Part shown: piece by piece, positions 45,401 through 56,895 of the stretch
Position numbering within the stretch: position 1 is the stretch's first letter
How the letters are laid out: each line of letters opens with the position of its first letter
NCBI GenBank assembly: GCA_019915135.1
Contig: JAHLMK010000005.1
Coordinates: forward strand, 620,001-684,000
Direction of reading: 5' to 3'
Length of the DNA: 64,000 nucleotides
From: Strobilurus pachycystidiatus
Lineage: Eukaryota > Basidiomycota > Agaricomycetes > Agaricales > Physalacriaceae
Notes under the pieces: generated by a model
The model's input: the letters and a program-made list of their open reading frames with translations, nothing else
The model's database searches: none
Told to the model about the DNA's origin: nothing
Program-made: the position numbers and the translations under genes

Positions 45401-48128
45401 TTTGTCGATCTGCATGCACCACCCTCTCACATCTGCTCGGCTCATCGTCCCCAGAGACGCGAAGCGTTCTTCGTGTTGGCGTCGAGTCCCAAATAAGGGA
45501 ACTTCTTCAGAAACTCATCACACCTGAGTTCAAACACGCGACGGACGACCAGACGCTGAGGACCCTTTTATGGCTGCCAATCGAGCTCGGCGTTCGCATT
45601 GGGCTTCCAAAACCCTCTGCAAATCGTAGCGATGATCTGTTATCTCCAGCAGCGGAGATTCTCGTGGCACACCTCATCAGACTTGGGGTACGCGCCGCCT
45701 TGGAATCGGTCAAGTCAGTCAGTGTCAATCAACCGCTACACCCCATTGAGTTGTGGATCTGCCTGTTCCACGTACTTCGCCCTCCTTCGACGGAAGATGT
45801 CCATGTCATCTGGAACATGGTCGAAAAGGCTTTCATAGCTCAGGGATGCGGGGATCTCAGTCCGATGAAGATGAGCGAGCGCCTTTGGGATACCATCCAT
45901 ATGCTCAGCGATCTGTTCATGTTTTCCGTTCATGGGCGGTACACCACTGGGGGCGTCTCATACCCTGCTTGGAACATGGTCCTTCTCGCCTTGGCTTCCC
46001 TTTCTTTGGACGAACGAGACAATAAGGGAAAGCTATCCAAGAGGGCTTTGATTCTCCGGGACAGATACGTCGCATCCGTCATTCGTCGTTGCTCTCGCCT
46101 GCCTGATCGCTACAAATGGTCCCTGGGAGGCGCTTATCACGTTCTGATGCGCTTGGGAAACGCTTTCAAGAGCCGCAAGTTCTCTGCCCTTGCTCATGAG
46201 GGAGGCGACTATCCTCGCTTCATCCGCCGAAATGATTGGGATAGATTCTTGGTCTTCGAAGCGGGAGACACTGCGTATACCACGTTCCTCAAGCTGGTCA
46301 TGCAGTCTATGTCGGTCATGCCTCTGGTGCAACGCAAGAAGGTTCTAGCCAACTCCTTCGCCACGGTCAAGTTCTTGTTCTCGAAGTCTAACCCACCTGC
46401 CGCCGAAGATCTCTCCAGTTTGACGAATCGATTTCTGGGCACTATCGTCGCCATCAACGCCATGCCAGCTATCTACGAGCAGCGCGTTAAGCAGGCTCAA
46501 GGCTACGTCGACTTCCATTCGGCAGATGACAATACACGCTGGGTGGCTATCCAGGGTTTTGAGTTCATCTCGAGGACGCTCATTCACCTCGGCCTCCCAT
46601 TGGACAGCCTTATGGAATGGTTGGAGGAGATTATTGTGGCTCTGTTGGCTGATTGCAAAGCTCGCGAAGCTACAGATGAGCATCCCCTATACAATGTCAA
46701 GATGCTTGTTCGGGGTATGGGGTATATCTTCGGCGCTTATCATGAAGCGACTATTGGCGGAGGCAAGCCTCACTATCCGAACACCACCATCCTTTGTAGG
46801 TGCATGCAGAAGCACTCGTAGACTGTTCCTGATTCTTTCCATAGCCCTCATGCAACGAATTACGAGAAACACATCACTCCGAGACGACGAAGAGCTTCGA
46901 GCTGACTGTGTCCGTATGTATGATGCGTTCTTCCAAGCCAGGTTGTCTGCTGTCCCGAAACCAGTCAAGCCATCAGTAGTCCTAGTTTTGAACGAGGAGA
47001 GCCAGGACTCCGCGTTCGCAGATTTCCAGGACGACTTTGACTACAACGATCCCACAGTCTGGGGTGAAGAGGCCCCCTTAGTTGCCGACAACTGGGAGGT
47101 CGAGGATAAAACGTTGGCGCAGGTAAGCAACTTTTGTTGCTGGTGTTGATGTTGTAAAGTTTTGCACCCTTCCTCTAGATCCTGATCAGAGATTTCTGGT
47201 ATATATTGCGCTTCTGTTCGTCGCCGCATGTCGACTCTAGGGTTGAGCGGGACCGAGATAGGTGGCTCCGAACTCTAGCAAATAGCCTCGTACTCTGTGG
47301 GGACGGGAGTCGTGCAAGTGTAAGTCATGCTTGAAATTCTGCTTTGCCTCTCGTCTAATCGATGTCCCACGAGCAGCGCTGGAAGAGCTTCGTCGACAAC
47401 TTGAAGCAATTGCATGAAACGACACAAAGACAGACTCAAGTACGCGTACTGTACCACCTGTTGCAAGCAGATCCTCTTGCGTATGGAGTAAGCCTGTCAT
47501 TGACAAACAAAGCTGATATCCTTCGAACTAACATTCTTTCCCTAGTCGCCTGATTTTGGACCTCTAGCAAAAGAGGTCGTACTTGTCTCCTTTGTACACA
47601 GGGAGGTCACAGTTGAACACGCTGAACTTCTGTCCGAAGTTCTGGACCTCGACCAAAGAGAGCCACAAAGACTCTTTCCGACCGTTCCGTTCGAACAAAA
47701 GGATGATCTTTCTTACGAGCTGATTGTCTCTGAGCTCGAAGAGAACGCTCCGGAGCTCATTGATGGTGAGTTCGCATCCTCGCTCACCTCTGTATCAACG
47801 ATCCGATGCATGTTAGGTGTTTTGCAATGGGTCGACGAACAATTGTCCGAGCATAACGAAATAGATGCAGCAAAGTCCTTCACTCATTTGGAAGCATTGT
47901 TCTCTTGCATGCGTAGTGTTCAAAGGGTGAGCTTTGCAGTGCTTCTACTTAACAACTGCTGTACATATGACATGATACCAACAGGAACTCGGCGAGGGTA
48001 CAGACACCGAAGCACTAGACAGATATGTTCGTTATTGTCGCAAGATCATCGAGAAGACGCGACAATACGCGACAGTCTGCGGACACTCCCGGATGAAGTT
48101 TTGGATGGAGTGGTTCCCGACGGTCTGA
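42459..48128 (+). CDS. Mus7/MMS22 family DNA-repair protein
   Basis: Mms22/Mus7 is the substrate adaptor of the Rtt101-type cullin ligase that supports replication-fork recovery. This is the largest gene in the window, about 1,700 residues, with a very long exon from about 43790 to 46797. The N-terminal third is Ser/Pro-rich and disordered. YNLRNHTDKQKRPFLYDEAA with YKLQLKGNPEAIVK matches the Mus7 signature. Next come RLNILKKMYPAFMLNTMSKA, SDEGAQ-type acidic patches and VWTLFGKEPDYIDFMLV. The remainder is all-helical, as expected. Seven or eight introns are present, including one after ARKRARQQ (42612) and several short ones between 47120 and 47990. The spliced C-terminus ends MKFWMEWFPTV. 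An E-box CACGTG lies at 42397-42402 upstream. Confidence 0.83.
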
Positions 48129-48284
48129 TCTTGTCGTTCCTTGAAAATTCTGCATCAGCTGAGGATATATCACTGTCAATATAGTTAGGAGCATACGGTA
48201 TATATCCACCATTTCTTGCATCTTGTCCACATACATCGCAAACATTACGCGCCCAATGTACTCATGCACTCGAACTCGTCTATT

Positions 48285-48764
48285 CTACCTAGCCACTACT
48301 GCGACCAACACCGGATGAGTGGTACGGGTGAGCATGTCGGAGACATTAGCACCGTAGAAGACTGTCTCGAGAGTGGGAAGGACAACAGTTGGAATTCTTG
48401 GCCGCATTTCGACCGGAATGTATGGAGAGGCGAGAACCGCTAAAAGCCAGGAGAAGTTGGGCAAGGCTGAAGGAAGAATTGGAATGTGAAGGGGATTGAT
48501 ATGGCAGTGGTGTACAGCACAGGAATTGAGATTTTGAGAGCCAAGCTTGGAAGCAGAGACAGCCAAGCTTGGAAGCAGAGACAGCCAAACCGACGAGAGG
48601 AGTACGTGGAGTACATACTTCGCGTCAACCGGTGTAAGCGCGTGTTGTTGCACTTTGGCGGGCATCGTCCTCGGCGACAGGCTCTTGTCCATCCGTGTTA
48701 TAGCTGCAGTGAATGCGTGCCACACGACGCTATAGATTGCAAACATGAGTCGGGCAAACGACAC
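48285..48764 (-). pseudogene. truncated, frameshifted copy of AUR1
   Basis: This copy aligns with about the first 138 residues of the intact AUR1 at 20892-22229: TRMDKSLSPRTMPAKVQ against GRMDKSLSPKDTFLKLQ, DAKYVLHVLLSSVWLSLLPS against DAMYIFHVLLASLWLFLLPS, and VVLPTLETVFYGANVSDMLT against VVLPTLETVLFGANISDILT. Homology stops just after LTR, so both catalytic motifs (PSLHAG and HHYLID) are absent. Two frame changes are visible: a 22-base tandem duplication at 48539-48582 and a one-base loss near 48469. They compensate each other, leaving an open frame with about 30 residues out of register between them. The aligned N-terminus has GTG where the initiator should be; the first ATG is at 48746. 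It lies between the 3' ends of MMS22 and the mannosidase gene. Confidence 0.85.
48539..48582 (+). repeat. perfect 22-base tandem duplication inside the AUR1 copy
   Basis: Two identical 22-base units, 48539-48560 and 48561-48582, are followed by the first six bases of a third. The unit length is not a multiple of three. On the minus strand, removing one unit restores the AUR1-like reading SSVWLSLLPSLALKISIPVL. Confidence 0.95.
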
Positions 48765-49250
48765 GGATGGGAGATCAGCGGAAGACGTTACAGAACTTCG
48801 CTCTTGTTGTTAACGTTTTGAGCGATACTTGAGAGTCGATAAGTGTCATGATGGCATTGGCTTACCCTTCGGGCCTACTAGATAAGGCATCAAGAGGCAT
48901 CAAGCTCCTCTCCCGTTGAAGCATTCACGATTGTTACCATACTTTCACAGTAGTTATCGCACTCGTTAGGGTCGCTCATTTGATTCCGCCTCGATCTCGC
49001 TAGACAGCTGAACTGACTCATGTCTGGGCTTTCGCCGAGGCCACGTCAACTTGATTAAGCGTGCGTGTGTGCAGAGTCGTAGTAAAGAGCTATGATCGTG
49101 ATACCTGTCACAGACGCCACCAAAAGATGGACTTGAGTCGCTTTGGAGGTGGACATCCAAAGGTAATATATAAGTGTCCCAGACGTCCTTCACTGGCGCC
49201 CGGTGAGCTACCGTCGTACCAATACTCGCTTTGCACATTAGTCCGTTGTA
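48765..49250. other. intergenic region beside the AUR1 copy
   Basis: 486 bases upstream of the pseudogene and downstream of the mannosidase. I see no similarity to the intact AUR1 promoter by eye and no gene. Confidence 0.45.
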
Positions 49251-51746
49251 TTATACACGGTAGCTTGAACCGAAAGAGGGCTTTATCTTGGGGATAAATA
49301 TAGGTAATGGGTGCGCCTGGAAAGAAGCCTAGTCAGTCAACAAGCTGTAGTCCGTGCTGTAAGGCTTTACCTCGGTATTGAATACATATTCTGGAAGAGA
49401 AATTGAGATCGCTTACTATCAGTTGTGAAAGGAATGCCTGCTTACCTGAGAGTGGTAGGACGTTCTCGTCCGAAAAGGTCAAGTATAGATACTTCAGGGT
49501 CTCACTCTGTACAAGCGAATAAGAAGACTCAGAGCCACCACCAGATGTGAGGACGTACGAGGAAGAAAGTCTCCTGCTTGTCTTCTCGAGAGACAGGAAG
49601 GGTGTCTACGTCCAATACCGTAGCATATCCACCATCGGGTAATTTGCAGTGCTTTTCGATTGCCGAGAAGATGGCCCAAGCATAGTTTCGATAACGCACG
49701 TCGCGCGTGAGTCGCCAGGCCAGGAAGAGCGATTCAGTCGTCTCAGGCCTGACGGGACATGGATCTTATCAAACACGGAGAGGAAGGCAGGATAGATATT
49801 TACCGCAACATATATCGCGCGTCATAAGAACGAGGACCGCCTTTCCTGGAATTCTTGATATACCAATCTTCGTCCTCGTCTCCTTTTCCGCTTGTCGACT
49901 CGTCCGTCTTGAACATGGCAATCTCGGGGGAGAGTCCGCTTCTGGAAGTTAGCATCATTTTGAGTGAGAAATTGTGAGCATACGTTTCTGTGTTGTGTGT
50001 CTCCATGCAGGTCTCCAGGAGCTCCACGCCCGTATTCCAGTCGCGTTGTCCGATTTCCGTCAACTCCGACATCTGTGGGGGAATGGAGACAGTCGCAGTC
50101 TTGGCTCCGGTGGTGGTTGCTCCAAGCATCAACGAGCCGGCTAAAAAGCAGACGAGATGATCTTGCTTGGGCGAGACCTCCCACTGTCTGTAGAATCATG
50201 AGATGTTGGGGAACAACAGGACAAGGCATGTATGATCTACCGCTGACGTCCTCTTATGAGTTCAGCGATGTAGGTCAGTCCGTGACGATAGGTTTTGTGA
50301 ACAAGCTTGTTCTGAACGCCTTGCATTGACTCTTCATACATCTATAGAAGAGTCTTAGGACGATGGAGCGTGGAATCCAACGATACGCACTTGTCGATAT
50401 ATAGCCTCGTGACGACCCTACCGATATGATTTTGAGCGCAAGTCGTGAGAGTGTCGTGAAGAACTGACGGTTTGTAGGAACTGCTTGCTAAAGAGGCAAG
50501 ACGATCAATGACCATAGAACGAAAGAGATGAACTTGGCACCTACAGTAAGTATTCGTAGTATGAATCACCTCTTGATCCTAGACGGATCTCAGACAAGAC
50601 AAAGGTCCCCATGTCTACGCTGTTTTACTCGTTCAGACAATTGAGCAAGAAGAGGATTGGGCATACCTCATATAGATGGGAACAAGATTGTCGTAGTCCG
50701 TCGCCTTCAGAGCGTTATGGATGATGTACATCACTGCCTCTGACTTGTGCCAGTAGTCTTCGCGCCCTGTCAACTCTGCAAGATAACGAAATTCAAGCTG
50801 TAGTGTCGCGGCTTCGGCGGTGCTCAGCCTATCCAGCGCGTACATGTCCGGCACGCCCTTCTTTTGTGCAAAGTTGACTGAAGGGAGCGGTAAACCCGAT
50901 CGCGTGTTGAAGGCAGGCATTAGACGTTCACCAAGATCCACGGCTTTTGTGAGGTAAAGATCATCGGAAGTGAGATGATATGCAGATAGCAGCCCCCCGA
51001 GCACTCTTATCGTGGTCTAAATGGGTATTAGGTATGGACATGTAAGAAAGTAAGGAAGAGCCTACCTCAAAGGTGCTAAATGTGCCTTCTCGATCGAATG
51101 AGAGCTCTTCGGCGACCCATTTCCGTGCGCGCTTGTAATCGTCTTGTAGACCCATGATGTACATGGTATCGAGAGCGTCAACCACGGTATATCCGAAACC
51201 TCCGCCGGACGAAATGTTGGAGCCTGAATGGGAAATGGGATGATATTCGTCGGAACCCATTGCGTCTCTCTCTGGGGTAAGAATTTAGTTTCGTTCTGTC
51301 GAATGTATTATGATCAAAGACTTGCCGTAGGCGCGCCACGCGTGCTGGTAGGAAGAGGCTCAGGGATGATCACCGATCAGATGTCATTCGAACACGTACC
51401 TTGAAGGCTTCAGCAACCGCGTCGCGCTTAGCATCGTCTGACGACGGAGAAGAGGGAACGTGGAATATTCTTGTAGGTGGGACTGGGTCATGGTGAGTAA
51501 GCTGACTGCCGTCTTTCCAGTTTGAGAACTCTTCTTTCCAGTGGGTGTAGTCTTCTTTCCAATGTGAAGGGAGTGCGGGAAATTGTACGATATACCCGAG
51601 CTGTTAGAGCTCAGTGTTGACCATGGCAAAAGAATTTAGTCGGTAGAAATCACCTTGTGTACTACATAGACCACAGCAAGCACTGTGGTGAGGTAAAACA
51701 AGGCATTAGTCCGAGAAATCCGTCGTAGCATCCGGCCAACGGCCAT
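49251..51746 (-). CDS. GH47 alpha-1,2-mannosidase
   Basis: A type II membrane glycosidase that trims Man-alpha-1,2-Man from N-glycans in the ER or Golgi. A short cytosolic tail (MAVGRMLRRISRTN) precedes the signal anchor ALFYLTTVLAVVYVVHK, then a stem with Trp-Lys repeats. Catalytic-domain landmarks are ERDAMGSDEYHPISHSGSN, YTVVDALDTMYIMGL, TIRVLGGLLSAYHL, GDSYYEYLLKQFL (with the family's catalytic glutamate), QDHLVCFLAGSLMLGA, PETTESLFLAWRLT, ETLKYLYLTFSDEN and VFNTEAHPLPIF (calcium-binding threonine). The gene has at least twelve exons. The intron after WRAY is of the GC-AG type (51272-51325). The protein ends FGSSYRV at 49251. The domain order is intact, so it is probably active. Confidence 0.92.
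51272..51325 (-). other. probable GC-AG intron in the mannosidase gene
   Basis: On the minus strand the exon ends TACG and the intron begins GCAAGT, a perfect GC-type donor, and ends CCCCAG 54 bases later. The join gives WRAYERDAMGSDEYHP, the family consensus. No GT donor nearby yields that sequence. Confidence 0.75.
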
Positions 51747-51964
51747 GGCAGTGGAGTATCACAGAGCTGATATGCAGGCGTGCAGTAGGATGGCAAGGTA
51801 GTATCACTGTAGAAAATTGTACCACGAGGGAGCAGTGAGGTTGGAGTCGGTCGTGGTGGTTCGAAGCAAGGAGCGCGCAGCGTTCGCGATCATCTCTATG
51901 ATGGCCTCCAAAAATAGAAGCATAACCCTAACCTTAACCACACGAATAATCTCTCCTCTTGACC
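51747..51964. promoter_or_regulatory. bidirectional promoter between mannosidase and NCL1
   Basis: A 218-base divergent gap containing a telomere-like box TAACCCTAACC at 51923-51933, followed by TTAACC. Confidence 0.5.
51923..51933 (+). promoter_or_regulatory. telomere-like box upstream of NCL1
   Basis: TAACCCTAACC, about 31 bases upstream of the NCL1 start codon, is the reverse orientation of the box seen at DBR1. Function is inferred from resemblance to telo-boxes of translation-related genes. Confidence 0.4.
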
Positions 51965-54522
51965 ATGGCAAAAAACAAGGTTAGATTCTCGTTGATCCAG
52001 CTTCCCGATGCTTACATGCTCAGAGGCGTGGTGGGCGGGGTGGCGGTCGCGGCGGCGGTCGAGGACAAAGGGCCGACGACTACCGCTCAGACCTTATCGA
52101 CAAGGCGTCAATGCAAAATGAACGCTTTTTCCAATACTACAAGACACAGGAAATAGTACCCGAAGACGAGTGGGATGGATTTGTTGAGGCGCTGAGGCAG
52201 CATCTTCCGACAACGTTCCGAGTGGCGGGCAGTCGGCATACAGCGCTGACGCTCAACGCGATCATCAAAGATACGCATGTACCCATGCTCACCGATGTCA
52301 CTTTCGAAGAACAGAAAATACCGCCTCCAGTCCAAATCCCATGGTGCATTCTCTTTTTTTTGTGTTTGGAATTGTCCTCAAATAAAACAGGTATCCAAAC
52401 GGATTGGCCTGGCAGTTCAATGTTCCCAAAAAAGTCCTTCGAAAATCACCGGAATTCAGGGCTTTCCACTCCTTCCTGGTCGGCGAAACAGACGTCGGAA
52501 ACATCTCGCGACAGGAAGCTGTGTCCATGATCCCGCCCCTCGTTCTCGACGTCAAACCCCACCACCGCGTAATTGACATGTGCGCCGCACCGGGATCTAA
52601 AACCGCCCAGCTACTCGAAGCACTCCACGACGCCGACGCCGAGATTCCTGAGGGTCTTCTCGTCGCCAATGACAGTGACTACAAGCGTACTCATCTCCTA
52701 ATCCATCAGTCTGCACGCTTGCCGTCTCCTGCGCTTCTAGTGACCAACATGGACGCGTCTAATTACCCTGCCATACGGCTGGAAGGGAAGAAGCTGCTAT
52801 TCGACCGCGTTTTATGTGACGTGCCTTGTAGCGGTGATGGGACCATACGCAAGAATCTGGGTATCTGGAAGTCATGGCAGCCCGGCGACGGCAATGGACT
52901 ACACTCCTTGCAGTTACGCATTCTCCAACGTGCTATGCATCTGCTCGCGCCTGGTGGACGTATTGTGTATTCGACATGCTCCCTCAATCCCGTCGAAAAC
53001 GAGGCTGTCGTCGCGGCTGCCTTGAAGAGCAATCCAGGTCCGTCAACCTTTTGCAGGCTTAGCTGTTTCTCAACATAATGGTTAGACTTTCACCTAATCC
53101 CCACCGACGACCTACTTCCTGGCTTGATTAGAAGACCGGGTATGACGCGTTGGAGGCCTGCCCACTCTCTCCCCTTCCCCTTCAAGTTCTATGACTCGTA
53201 CGAAGAGTTCACAACCGCCGAGCCCTCTGTCACATCGAAACTGACGCGTGGCCATTGGCCTCCTGAAAATGCTGAAGAGCTGAATCTTTCTCGATGGTAT
53301 GTTCCGTAAGTAACGATGCCATGGTACTAAGAATTCTTTTCCAGCATGCGTATATATCCTCACCTTCAGGATACTGGCGGCTTCTTTGTTGCCGTTTTGG
53401 AACGCAATCCAGATGCTCCCGTCAACAAGAAGTAAGTCCGCAACCATTCAGATATGAATCGTCCATAACCTCAAACTCAAGGAAACGCATGGCATCGCCT
53501 TCCGCTGAACTGGACGCCAAAAAGCCTCGATTAGATGAGGCTGAGGCTACACCTTCAACCTCCGCAGAAGCATCAAAAATGGAGGAAGATACCGCAACTG
53601 CTTTGGAGACCGCATCCGTAGAGGCAGAACTCCTTGCCGTCCCATCGTCTATCGAGATCGCCGAGTCCACCGAAGCTCTCCCAGAAACAGACCAGAAACC
53701 AGACGCCTCCTTTAAAGAGAATCCATACACCTTCCTCAACGCTGACGACCCCGTCCTCCTCACCTGCGTCCAGCACCTCTCCCTTAGCCCCAAATTCCCT
53801 CTCGACTCCATTCTCGTCCGAAACCCAGCCGGCAGCGCCGTACGCTCCATGTACCTTACCACACCCCTTGTCCGGTCGTTGATAACGTCGAACGATTATA
53901 CACGAATACGTTTGGCGAGTGCCGGCACTAAAGTCTTTTCGAAGCAGGAGGGGTCTGCAGGGAAGGGCGAGGCGGCGCAGTTCCGGGTCCTCGCAGAGGG
54001 TCTGCCTGCGCTACTGCCCTTCGTTCCTCCTGAGACGATCATATTGGCCGACCTAGCCGTTTTGCGGACGCTGGTGTCGTCGTATTATCCTCTGTGTGTC
54101 TCGTTTGAGGAGCCGTTCCGGACGAGTATCACTGAGAAAGGTTCGTTTGCCAAATTGTGTGCAAGTGTCAGCCCTAATCTAGTCACTCATCCAGACCCGG
54201 GAAGCCATGTAGTCAAGTTCACGCTCGCCAATGATACGCTTCATCTTCCGATATGGAAGTCCAACGTGTCCGTGAGCTTAATGGTTGACAAAAAGGCGAA
54301 GAGGTCAGTCGATCGGCAGGCAGGCTATCTCATGCTTACTCTCCGCTTAGTGCTCTGAGCTTGAGGGTGTTTGGGGAAGACATAACGACGGCAGGCCGGG
54401 AGAAGGGGGCTGCTGCCGCTGCGAAAATAGAAGCCCAGGCTGATTCTGCGACTGTTGTCGAGACTGAAGAAGTCATGGCAGTTGAGGATGAGGAAGCCCA
54501 ACCGGGGGCGGTAGATGTATAG
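51965..54522 (+). CDS. NCL1: tRNA (cytosine-5) methyltransferase, Trm4/NSUN2 type
   Basis: Ncl1/Trm4 methylates C5 of cytosines in tRNAs in the nucleus. Exon 1 codes for MAKNK only (15 bases). Exon 2 opens with an RG-rich stretch and then ERFFQYYKTQEIVPEDEWD. The Rossmann methyltransferase core shows DMCAAPGSKTAQLLEAL (SAM binding), DVPCSGDGTIRKN (motif IV release cysteine) and YSTCSLNPVENE (motif VI catalytic cysteine), all intact. A block RWRPAHSLPFPFKFYDSYEE and a C-terminal RNA-binding region follow, ending in an acidic AVEDEEAQPGAVDV tail. Five introns join in frame. A DAKKPRLDEAEA linker supplies a likely nuclear signal. It is divergent from the mannosidase gene. Confidence 0.93.
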
Positions 54523-54667
54523 CAGATCAAAAACTGTATCATGTACCACCACATCGATCTTTGGTTGTATATCTGGCATCTTCGTAGCCCAACGCAGTAG
54601 TGACGAGGGTGATGACCATCAGCTCTTTTGTGAGATTTGTCCCAGAGTACACGAGAGCCTAGACTAA

Positions 54668-56587
54668 TCATCGCTCGTTTCGTCGATATCCAGACTGACC
54701 TCCATTCTCCAAATCAGCAATACAGGCAGGCCTCATTTTATCTATTTTGCTGATCTCCATTTCTTCGTCTGTGGTAGCGTCCAGAGGCAAGTCGGGATCT
54801 CCATCACAGACTCGATCAATGTTGGAGGTATCGGGGCCAAGATTTGCTAAAGACAAGGTCAGAAGACTAAAATGTGAAGGAGAGCAACCCACCCCATCCA
54901 CAACGAAGCTGGAGAGTATAAAATTTGAATCTCTTCATCCAATGTGATGTAGGCGCCGGTACTTGGAAGGCCTGATCTTGTGGAATAACAAAATAGAAGG
55001 GACAAGACTCCGGCTGACATTTGAGGCGAGCACCGAGAATCTGTAGGCCCTTTGGATCGAGTGAGTGGGTACGTCCAACTGTCATCTGGAATGCAGCTCC
55101 AGTATCATCGGGCAGAACAGCAAATGCGTCAAACGTCGGATTATTGCTCTCCGTAGGAATATAATAACCTGGACGTGCAGTGGTGGCCAATTCCGCAGAC
55201 GCAGAGTAGAACCGCCCCTCCAGGTCCCAACGCCACGCCAGTGGCACGGCGGAATTTGGACGAGGTACCAGATTTTCCCCTTCCTGATCCATGGGAGTCA
55301 CCAGAAAGTCACCACCCTGCAAGAAGTTGCCATGTGCGAGCGTTTCGAAGACATGGCCACGACCTACACCAAGTTGAGTCGCGCCAGTTAGGACGTTGAA
55401 CAGTGCATTGAAGTCATCCTTCCGACGAAGGATGAGGTGACGAGTGTAGATCCTCCAGACAAATTGGGACGTGACTCGATGCGCCATACGGTCAGGTCGC
55501 ATATAATCGTGAATGATTCGCTTGGAGTTGCTGGTTTGAGGTGAGGGAGGGCGTCGAGGAGCACGGTACGTCGTGACAATTGAGTGACTAGCCGAGAAGC
55601 TGTCTGCGACGTTTGCAGGTGTCAAAGCGATGGCTTCCAGCAGATGCCCAGGTAGACGCATAAGTGCACCATCGAGAGAATGCAGCAGTCCTTCCTCATC
55701 GTCTCTCTCCAGCAGGATGTCCAAAAGCGTTCTGAGATTGAAACCCCACTTTTCTGTAAGTCTGGCCAGGCGTTCACGAGAAAGACCACAGGCGTTCGCC
55801 TCTCCGAGCCCGGGTCGAAGCGCAAGACTGCACCATGTTAAGCATAAATATGTACTTGACGAATGGCACTTACATAGTTAAACACTCATCGACAGACGGC
55901 GGGTTCATGACCAAGTGAAACGCCCTGCGCTGCTTCATCCAATTCTTATAACGTTTGATCTGTGGCGAGGAGGACTGTATGGGAAATGCCATGCTGGTTT
56001 TTCCTACCATGCACGCCGGTGGTTCATCGTCTTTCGCGTCGTAATCAATGAGTACTGGAATGTCGGACACGGAAGCATCTGTGAACATGATGGAAGGCAG
56101 TCCCCTCTCGGAGTCCGCTGCGAAACAGAGATCGCCGCTGAGATGGATGTTGAGGTCGGTGCCGTTATAATACATAACAGGGAGGCCGTTGATAAGTCTC
56201 TGGTAGTAGAGATAATGAAGGAAGATGGAGTTTCCTATGAATGTATGTTTATGTGGACTCTCGAGATCCAACTGTGTGATACGCACCAGCACCTGGATTT
56301 CCGACGACGCATATACCGCCCAAGTCATTTAAGAAGACGTTTCTCTTGTCTTTCAGGATACTGGTAATCCTCTCGTAATAGCTTTGATATTCGGACGTTA
56401 CTAGGATAGTCGAATCTGAAGGGTCCAGGACACGAAACGGCAGGTTCGCAATTTGAGGCGTGTTGTTGACATGGAGCACTGGTTGCGGTTTCTTCCAGAG
56501 AAGGGCGTGTATTCGGTGAGCTTCACCCGTAGAATTATCGAGCGCCTGCAGTCGCTCGACGACTGCTTGCGGAATTGTGATCGTCAT
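54668..56587 (-). CDS. Crinkler/RHS-like P-loop protein with altered Walker A
   Basis: Four exons encode about 580 residues of the large mushroom-expanded family that joins a P-loop ATPase-like part to a C-terminal domain, often annotated as Crinkler or RHS-like. The P-loop, joined across an intron near 56230-56285, reads VVGNPGAGNSIFLHYLYYQR, where the usual GNPGxGKS lysine is asparagine. Next come PACMVGKTSMAFPIQ, KNWMKQRRAFHLVMNPPS and ILALRPGLGEANACGLSRER. Family-typical C-terminal blocks follow: RGHVFETLAHGNFLQGGDF, PGYYIPTESNNPTFDAFAVL and MTVGRTHSLDPKGLQILGA. Reading frames are otherwise intact. I place the start at the ATG at 56587, but an upstream exon is possible because the frame is open to about 56623. 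The role in free-living fungi is unknown. Confidence 0.6.
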
Positions 56588-56895
56588 CGGATATTGAAGT
56601 GTGGCGGCTTGTGTGGCGGACAATCCTCAATTAGGAACCATGCTTATCCTTGTTTGGCATGCGCTGCCGCCGGAAAATCTAAGTCGACGATTCAAAGGTA
56701 TTGCGCGCCATCGCGGACCATGTCACCGTCCACTCGCGCAGGTCTATGACTGAACGAATTTTGAGTAATTTACAACAGAAAGATACATCCTACGATACAT
56801 TCACATACAATACATCGGGCATTACTAGCGAAGTTCAAGGTAAGGTAGAGAGCAAGGTACCAAATCAAGAGAGAGAGGGAAACACAAAGTCTGTT
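56588..56895. other. short intergenic region
   Basis: The 308 bases hold the promoter of the Crinkler-like gene and the 3' region of the Zn2Cys6 gene. No further feature is seen. Confidence 0.45.
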
